DNA of 6,517 nt, from assembly GCA_022545745.1 (NCBI GenBank), contig JACZQL010000076.1, positions 1-6,517 of the forward strand, written 5' to 3'. The position numbers and the translations under genes are program-made. The notes under the pieces are model-generated. The model did no database searches, was not told the DNA's origin, and worked only from the letters and a program-made list of their open reading frames with translations. The DNA comes from Deltaproteobacteria bacterium (GTDB taxonomy: Bacteria > Desulfobacterota_B > Binatia > UBA9968). How positions within the stretch are numbered: position 1 is the first letter of the stretch; each line of letters opens with the position of its first letter. This document shows positions 1 to 3,652 of this stretch, piece after piece.

Positions 1-2
1 AG

Positions 3-128
3 ATGAAAGGAGTTGCGGCACGGACTTGGGAGTTTTCCACTGCAGATATTGAGGGTGACCCGAAAAGATCCTGGAAGTCCTGCATTTGGGACCTGCGAGC
101 CTGGGTTCTTCCATCTTATCGTAAATAG
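3..128 (+). CDS. Possible C-terminal tail of a CDS entering from the left edge
   Basis: The frame that is open at the left edge reads 41 codons to a TAG at 126-128. An ATG happens to sit at the first complete codon (3-5), but the frame is open into the edge, so the true start may lie outside. The peptide is rich in Trp and charged residues (it includes RTWEF, DPKRSWK and WDLRAW) and has no membrane segment. I do not recognise the family. An open frame of this length is not rare by chance, so support is only the protein-like composition and the following non-coding gap. No ribosome binding site can be judged because nothing upstream is visible. Confidence 0.3.
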   Translation: MKGVAARTWEFSTADIEGDPKRSWKSCIWDLRAWVLPSYRK

Positions 129-306
129 GCGTATCGTATATAAAGGGAAGGGTTGAGTTGGTCTTGGTTAGCGGTGCCGCTCACGGAGAGCGTTCTACGC
201 CCAGTCATAGGTCCCCGCACAGAAAAATCCACGAAAATCTTTAAGAATAGATGAGAGGGTGAGAAAAATTGGTGGAGCGGAATTACGGGGTTAAATACCA
301 AAATAA

Positions 307-334
307 GATCCGAAATCGGGAGGACAGTCGGATC
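307..334 (+). repeat. Inverted repeat in the 5' leader of the membrane-protein gene
   Basis: GATCCGA (307-313) and TCGGATC (328-334) are perfect 7-bp complements around a 14-nt loop, ending 35 nt before the start codon at 370. The loop contains GGAGGA, so folding would hide a purine-rich stretch. It could be a leader hairpin or an operator for a dimeric regulator. No T-run follows, so it is not an intrinsic terminator. A 7-bp repeat at this spacing can arise by chance. Confidence 0.3.
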
Positions 335-358
335 ACCATCATCAAGCCGTGCATCCTT

Positions 359-364
359 AGGAGG
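359..364 (+). promoter_or_regulatory. Shine-Dalgarno AGGAGG deciding the ATG at 370
   Basis: A full AGGAGG lies 5 nt before ATG 370. The in-frame TTG at 367 would leave only 2 nt, so ATG 370 is the better start. Confidence 0.7.
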
Positions 365-369
365 TTTTG

Positions 370-741
370 ATGCCCAAAACTCAACTCACTCTGTACTACT
401 TGGCCACCTATCTGCTGTTTGGTGGTTTTGGGTTTTTGCTGACCCCCCGCCTAGCAATGAAACTGCTTTTATCTGATGCAGACTTTGACACAATGATCCT
501 TCGAGTCTTGGGCATGTTTATGATCGGATTGGGGTTTCTCATCGTTCAGGTAATCCGACTCAGAGTGAGTGTCTTGTATGGTTCAACTTTGATCATGCTT
601 GTGGTTTTTTGTATCTGCCTCACCGCGTTCTTTATGATGACCTACAATCTATTCTTTTTGACCATGCTAGTGGTAGTGGTGATAGGAGTTGTGCTTACAA
701 GTTGGAGTCTGTTTGAGGATCGAAAGGGCAACGTAAGCTAA
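370..741 (+). CDS. Small four-helix integral membrane protein, function unknown
   Basis: The 123-residue product is almost entirely hydrophobic. Four membrane segments are visible at about residues 6-26, 44-64, 68-91 and 93-113. A short loop after helix 1 carries TPRLAMKLLLSD, a basic RLR lies between helices 2 and 3, and a charged FEDRKGN tail ends the protein. It resembles small uncharacterised bacterial four-helix membrane proteins, but I cannot name a family with confidence and no catalytic residues are apparent. ATG 370 is chosen over TTG 367 because of the spacing to AGGAGG. It precedes the DUF2892-type membrane gene by 125 bp on the same strand, but nothing links the two functionally. 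Helix orientation cannot be settled by eye. Confidence 0.8.
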   Translation: MPKTQLTLYYLATYLLFGGFGFLLTPRLAMKLLLSDADFDTMILRVLGMFMIGLGFLIVQVIRLRVSVLYGSTLIMLVVFCICLTAFFMMTYNLFFLTMLVVVVIGVVLTSWSLFEDRKGNVS

Positions 742-866
742 CAACTCATTTCCTGAACCAAAAGGCCACATCTTGTCAATCCAACGTTCATTAAATTGAA
801 CCACGCTTCGCTCTCCTGAAAAACCTGCCAAAGTGTCTGACCCTTTTACTTCCAAGTCCGTCCAAG

Positions 867-1052
867 ATGAAGAAACACGTGCACGATGGCATAGCCGGTG
901 CAATATTGACAGGCGGCGCCCTACTGGCCTACTATGTCGATCCTCTTTGGTTACTCGTACCCGGTTTGTTGGGGGTTACGTTGCTACAGAGTGCTTTTAC
1001 TGGTTTTTGCCCTGTATACTGTTTACTAGATTGCGTGGGTGTTCCGGAATAG
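867..1052 (+). CDS. DUF2892 / YgaP-like two-helix inner membrane protein
   Basis: This 61-residue protein has a short basic N-terminus (MKKH), a first hydrophobic helix at about residues 8-23, a second at about 27-45, and the sequence QSAFTGFCP at 41-49 followed by a short tail. The pattern 'leucine-rich helix, then Q-[SG]-x-F-T-G-F-C-P' is characteristic of the YgaP-like transmembrane domain (DUF2892, PF11127). Some family members are fused to rhodanese domains, but this one stands alone with no rhodanese visible nearby. Cysteines lie at residues 48, 52 and 56; whether any is redox active is unknown. The ATG at 867 has only a weak upstream purine stretch (CCAAG), so translation may be weak. 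A larger overlapping frame at 833-1075 is a shadow of this gene. Confidence 0.8.
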   Translation: MKKHVHDGIAGAILTGGALLAYYVDPLWLLVPGLLGVTLLQSAFTGFCPVYCLLDCVGVPE

Positions 1053-1108
1053 TACCGGAGCGTGGTTTCCAGTGACCGGTGCGGCTGGAATAGGTCTTTA
1101 TATCACTT

Positions 1109-1115
1109 GAGGAGG
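1109..1115 (+). promoter_or_regulatory. Strong Shine-Dalgarno GAGGAGG deciding the GTG at 1124
   Basis: GAGGAGG ends 8 nt before GTG 1124. An in-frame GTG at 1115 overlaps this motif and cannot be the start that uses it, so the start is placed at 1124. Confidence 0.75.
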
Positions 1116-1123
1116 TGCGGGTC

Positions 1124-1993
1124 GTGAGCACGAAGACTGTCGGACTACTTTACCCAGGTAATATGGGCGTTACCATTGGCGCCGCTGCCGCTGCGGGTGG
1201 TGCCAGCGTGATTTGGGCTTCGCAGCGGCGTAGCAAGGCAACTCATGATCGGGCCAAGAGGGAAGGGTTGACTGATATTGGTAATCTAACCGAATTGGTT
1301 CGGTCAAGCGATGTTATCCTCGCTGTGTGCCCGCCCCATGTCGCTCCGGAAATTGCCCGGACCGTAATGAGAAACAACTTCAGTGGGATCTATGTGGACG
1401 CCAACGCAGTCTCACCGGCCACCGCGACACAGATATCTGAGACGGTGACCGAAGGTGGCGCAGGTTTCGTGGATGGCGGTATTATCGGGCCGCCCGTGAG
1501 ACGGATGGGAACCACGCGTCTCTATCTCTCGGGCGCGAGGTCCGCAGAAGTGGCTGCGATATTTTCGGGTAGCCTGCTCGATGCCAGGGTCCTGGGCGAC
1601 CAAGCAGGTCGTGCCTCTGCACTCAAGATGACCTACGCTGCATGGACCAAGTGTAGCGACGCACTGGTTTTGGGAATCCGAGCACTAGCGTCAATGGAAG
1701 GGGTTGAGGAGGCTCTGATCCAAGAATGGTCCCTCTCCCAACCTGAGCTTTCACCCTGGAGCGTTAAAGCGGCTGAGTTTTCAGCGCCTAAGGCATGGCG
1801 TTATGTGGGCGAGATGAAAGAGATCGCGGCGACCTTCGCGGCCGCTGGCCTACCGGCGGGCTTTCACATGGCCGCCACCGATATTTTTGAGAGGTTGGAA
1901 TCGTTCAAGGATCACACCAATCCGCCGCCCTTGCTAACGGAAGTTGTAAATGTCCTCTGTACCTCCGGAACGAAGCGGCATAGCACGATGTAG
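1124..1993 (+). CDS. NAD(P)-binding beta-hydroxyacid-dehydrogenase-like oxidoreductase with DUF1932 domain
   Basis: The 289-residue product begins with a Rossmann dinucleotide-binding motif, GLLYPGNMG, at residues 7-15, a variant of the GxGxMG seen in 6-phosphogluconate and 3-hydroxyisobutyrate dehydrogenases. It continues with SDVILAVCPP (62-71), VDANAVSPAT (91-100) and FVDGGIIGPP (115-124), the substrate-loop region of this superfamily. The C-terminal half carries ALKMTYAAWTK (166-176), whose Lys168 sits where the superfamily's catalytic lysine is expected, then KAWRYVGEM (223-231) and GLPAGFH (242-248). These are typical of the DUF1932 domain (PF09130). Length is normal for the family. It probably carries out NAD(P)-dependent oxidoreduction of a small hydroxy acid or similar compound in the cytoplasm; the substrate is unknown. 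It lies 71 bp after the DUF2892 gene and 89 bp before the Ddn-like gene, so cotranscription with the latter is plausible. Confidence 0.88.
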   Translation: MSTKTVGLLYPGNMGVTIGAAAAAGGASVIWASQRRSKATHDRAKREGLTDIGNLTELVRSSDVILAVCPPHVAPEIARTVMRNNFSGIYVDANAVSPATATQISETVTEGGAGFVDGGIIGPPVRRMGTTRLYLSGARSAEVAAIFSGSLLDARVLGDQAGRASALKMTYAAWTKCSDALVLGIRALASMEGVEEALIQEWSLSQPELSPWSVKAAEFSAPKAWRYVGEMKEIAATFAAAGLPAGFHMAATDIFERLESFKDHTNPPPLLTEVVNVLCTSGTKRHSTM

Positions 1994-2066
1994 AAGCGTT
2001 TTTTTATGGGTCAGTCTTTGGCGATCCACTATTCGGTTAGGCTTAACTGAGGGATCGAAGGGGGTC

Positions 2067-2072
2067 GGAGGG
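2067..2072 (+). promoter_or_regulatory. Shine-Dalgarno-like GGAGGG before the TTG start at 2083
   Basis: GGAGGG lies 10 nt before TTG 2083, slightly long but workable. It is the best visible support for a TTG start; no in-frame ATG lies near the family's usual N-terminus. Confidence 0.45.
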
Positions 2073-2082
2073 CTGAAGGCAG

Positions 2083-2526
2083 TTGGTTACCAATCGCCTG
2101 TTAGTTCGCGTGGTGTCGGCAGTGCACCGGGCGCTCTACCGGGTCTCAGGAGGATTACTCGGTGCCAATGTTGGAGCGCCGGTTCTCCTACTAACGACCT
2201 TGGGTAGCAAGAGTAAACAATCCCGAACCACCCCGTTGCTCTATCTCGAGGAGGGCGACCGTTGGATTGTCGTGGCATCAAATGCGGGAGATGACCGGCA
2301 TCCGGACTGGTGGCCGAATCTCGAGGCTAATCCAGTAGCCCCGATCCACATAAAAAGGAGGGTCAGCCAAGTCCGGGCGAAGGAAGCCACAGAGATGGAA
2401 AGGGACAGCCTGTGGCCTCTCCTGGTTGGGATGTACTCGGTATACGATGACTACCAGCGGCAGACGTCAAGAAAAATCCCCATTGTCTTTCTGGAACCCT
2501 TCTCAAAAAGAACTGTAACAGAGTGA
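2083..2526 (+). CDS. Ddn-like F420 (deazaflavin)-dependent nitroreductase family protein
   Basis: This 147-residue protein matches the F420H(2)-dependent nitroreductase/oxidoreductase family (PF04075, DUF385; the group of mycobacterial Ddn). A hydrophobic and basic N-terminus is followed by PVLLLTTLGSKSKQSRTTP (33-51), the phosphate-binding stretch of the split beta-barrel fold. Next come VVASNAGDDRHPDWWPNLEA (63-82), LWPLLVGMYSVYDDYQ (110-125) and the end motif TSRKIPIVFLEP (128-139), all in the family's order. In this family the cofactor donates a hydride to quinones, nitro compounds or other oxidised substrates; the substrate here is unknown. The family usually has G[RK]KSG after LLTT; here it is GSKSK, a modest change. 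The start is TTG 2083. The gene lies 89 bp after the DUF1932 oxidoreductase. Its TGA (2524-2526) is followed at once by a hairpin and a decayed methyltransferase. Confidence 0.87.
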   Translation: MVTNRLLVRVVSAVHRALYRVSGGLLGANVGAPVLLLTTLGSKSKQSRTTPLLYLEEGDRWIVVASNAGDDRHPDWWPNLEANPVAPIHIKRRVSQVRAKEATEMERDSLWPLLVGMYSVYDDYQRQTSRKIPIVFLEPFSKRTVTE

Positions 2527-2542
2527 AGGTCTCGGCAGACCT
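2527..2542 (+). terminator. Hairpin directly behind the Ddn-like gene, terminator-like without a T-run
   Basis: AGGTCT (2527-2532) and AGACCT (2537-2542) form a perfect 6-bp stem with a 4-nt CGGC loop, starting at the base after the stop codon. No T-run follows, so it is not a canonical intrinsic terminator. It could protect the mRNA 3' end or be chance. Confidence 0.3.
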
Positions 2543-2808
2543 GGAGGTACGGTGTGGATCTCATGCAGGATATTAAAGCCTCAAGCCACGTTTATAATAA
2601 CACGGCTCACCCCGTTGGGACTCTACTCTAAACAATATCATGCATGCACTGTATGACTGTTTCATTGGCCCAGGGGGATGAAGACCTGGGTGCCATGTGG
2701 GGAGAGGAAAAGACACGTGAGTACCTTGAAAAGGCAGGCTTCAAATCCAATGAGACCCATGAGCTCTCTCACGATATTCAAAACAACTGGTATGTTGTCC
2801 GAAAATAA
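2534..2808 (+). pseudogene. Decayed C-terminal part of a class I SAM-dependent methyltransferase
   Basis: Reading 2563-2808 in one frame gives MQDIKASSHVYNN, then HPVGTLL, a TAA at 2629-2631, then TISCMHCMTVSLAQ and DLGAMWGEEKTREYLEKAGF, ending HDIQNNWYVVRK and a final TAA (2806-2808). This series matches what I recall of the C-terminus of a class I SAM methyltransferase family, where the segments read roughly 'MxDIxASSHVHNN-HPxGPxLYT-S-MHCMTVSLA-GLGxMWGE'. The internal TAA stands where the family has Tyr (TAT or TAC). Just upstream, RPGGTVWI (the PGG turn before this strand) appears in a different frame at about 2537-2560, suggesting a second lesion near 2560. The SAM-binding N-terminal two thirds are absent: the remnant starts right behind the Ddn-like gene's stop. 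The 51-codon stretch from ATG 2653 is open but unlikely to make a working enzyme. Confidence 0.75.
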
Positions 2809-3030
2809 ACCATCTATGGTGCACCGGACCTGCCATGCGAGCAACTAGGACAGATTTTGTTTCACTGTAGGCATTAATATTTTCTAAGTAAATTAATAAG
2901 TCAGAACAGTATTATTTATCTTATACATGAAATATCAAGTTGCTGGCTTGACCTGTTACAAGAAAGAAAAATAACGGAAAGCCAGACACCACGGTTGCCA
3001 GATCAGTAGGCGTTACCTTTAGGTTGAGTC
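2809..3030. other. AT-rich non-coding region before the DUF2007 gene
   Basis: No gene is visible in this 222-bp stretch. The part from about 2870 to 2940 is clearly more AT-rich than the flanking genes and has many stop codons in all frames. It is likely the promoter region of the gene at 3031, since the upstream gene is dead. A candidate promoter is listed separately. Confidence 0.5.
2948..2975 (+). promoter_or_regulatory. Candidate sigma-70-like promoter for the DUF2007 gene
   Basis: TTGACC (2948-2953, 5 of 6 to the -35 consensus) is followed after 16 bp by AATAAC (2970-2975, 4 of 6 to the -10 consensus). It sits 55 bp before ATG 3031, downstream of an AT-rich stretch. It is plausible by position, but the organism's sigma factor preferences are unknown. 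Confidence 0.25.
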
Positions 3031-3363
3031 ATGGCAGATCGATTCACTGTACTGGAAGTATTCAATAGCGAAGTAGAAGCCGAAATTTCACGGGCGCAAC
3101 TGGAAGCCTCGGGGATCGAGGCCTTTGTGTCTAAAGACGACGCGGGTGGTATGAGACCCCATCTGCAGTTGAGTCAAGGTGTTCGACTTTTGGTCTCTCA
3201 GGAAGATGTGGATGCGGCCAGAGAGATACTCCATAAAGAAGGCTCTAATCAAGAGTCAGATCTTGCTAACACTGAAACATGGCAGTGCACAGAATGTGGT
3301 GAGACGCTCGAAGCTCAATTTACTGAATGCTGGCAATGCGGGACAAGCCGCTCGAAGGAATAA
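3031..3363 (+). CDS. DUF2007 domain protein with C-terminal zinc ribbon
   Basis: The 110-residue product has two parts. Residues 1-70 (FTVLEVFNSEVEAEISRAQL, then LEASGIEAFVSKDD, then GVRLLVSQEDVDAAREIL) form the small alpha/beta fold of DUF2007 (PF09413, 'putative prokaryotic signal transducing protein'). Its hallmarks are the 'A-xx-ARAxLEAxGI' helix and the 'L-x-V-xxxD-xxAAxxIL' end. A polar linker follows, then residues 84-104 give WQCTECGE and ECWQCG, two CxxC pairs (C86/C89 and C100/C103) spaced for one zinc ion. No enzyme motif or membrane segment is present, so it is probably a cytoplasmic binding or regulatory protein with unknown partner. The spacing before ATG 3031 contains only a weak Shine-Dalgarno (TTTAGG, 3018-3023). 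It converges with the helicase gene across 289 bp. Confidence 0.83.
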   Translation: MADRFTVLEVFNSEVEAEISRAQLEASGIEAFVSKDDAGGMRPHLQLSQGVRLLVSQEDVDAAREILHKEGSNQESDLANTETWQCTECGETLEAQFTECWQCGTSRSKE

Positions 3364-3421
3364 AAACGATCATCCTCCTCCCCAGCACAGTAACGGTTTT
3401 CATACCAGGGGCGATTGTCCC

Positions 3422-3568
3422 GTTTACCCCGTACCACCTGTCGAGCCTTCGTCCCGAGCTCAGGCCGAGGGGAGCCTCCCCTTCGAGAGCCTCAGGGCCC
3501 TGAGCTTGTCGAACGGGCAGGTCGAACGACAGAACGCCCCGTGCGTGAGCACGTGGTACGGGGTTTAC
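3422..3568. mobile_element. MITE-like palindromic element with 10-bp inverted ends and GTTTAC direct repeats
   Basis: CCCGTACCAC at 3428-3437 and its exact complement GTGGTACGGG at 3553-3562 bound a 135-bp segment. It is flanked by GTTTAC on both sides (3422-3427 and 3563-3568), as a target-site duplication would be. The inverted match can be stretched to 12 bp (3426-3437 with 3553-3564) and the direct match to 8 bp, so the exact boundaries overlap. Inside are further symmetric parts: CTGTCG (3438-3443) with CGACAG (3527-3532), AGGGGAG-C-CTCCCCT (3468-3482), the palindrome CTCAGGGCCCTGAG (3491-3504), and GTCGAACG twice (3508-3515, 3521-3528). The segment CCCTGAGCTTGTCGAACGGG resembles a short repeat found between genes in many bacterial genomes. 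No ORF of coding quality is inside, so any movement would need a transposase elsewhere. An alternative is a non-mobile REP-type repeat. Confidence 0.55.
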
Positions 3569-3620
3569 CCACAGTTGGTTTGCCTGGCTGCGGGCATGGA
3601 ATCACGGGAGTGATGGGCAA

Positions 3621-3648
3621 TGAGAACTGCGTGGGGTGGGTGAGAACT
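3621..3648. repeat. Short direct repeat TGAGAACT near the helicase 3' end
   Basis: TGAGAACT occurs exactly at 3621-3628 and 3641-3648, one copy every 20 bp, separated by a G-rich spacer. It lies just past the helicase stop codon. It may be a trace of slippage or chance; no function is evident. Confidence 0.25.
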
Positions 3649-3652
3649 CGGA

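Larger units (their letters stand above)
129..369. other. Non-coding leader region before the first complete gene
   Basis: This 241-bp stretch holds no convincing gene. It contains a short self-complementary element, AGCG-GTGC-CGCT, at 170-181, an A/T-rich stretch around 291-307, and the hairpin and Shine-Dalgarno listed separately. A minus-strand open frame at 116-301 has no ribosome binding site and no protein-family features, and I consider it chance. No strong promoter pair stands out. The best visible pair, TTGGTG (269-274) and TAAATA (292-297) with 17 bp between, matches the sigma-70 consensus only poorly. Confidence 0.5.

Noticed and set aside
116..301. Minus-strand 61-residue open frame in the leader
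   Set aside because: No ribosome binding site, no recognisable family, and it lies antisense in a stretch that looks like leader DNA.
773..801. Promoter upstream of the DUF2892 gene (TTGTCA)
   Set aside because: A good -35-like hexamer exists, but no -10-like hexamer lies at 16-18 bp; the nearest AT-rich hexamer is only 12-13 bp away.
1067..1090. Hairpin TTCCAG/CTGGAA between the DUF2892 and DUF1932 genes
   Set aside because: A 6-bp stem with a 12-nt loop and no T-run is common by chance.
1999..2005. T-run after the DUF1932 gene as an intrinsic terminator
   Set aside because: Seven T residues are present, but no GC-rich stem precedes them.
3426..3564. The long inverted repeat as a bidirectional terminator for the convergent genes
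   Set aside because: The arms are more than 110 bp apart and no T-runs flank them. A mobile or repeat element explains the structure better, though local inner palindromes could still halt transcription.
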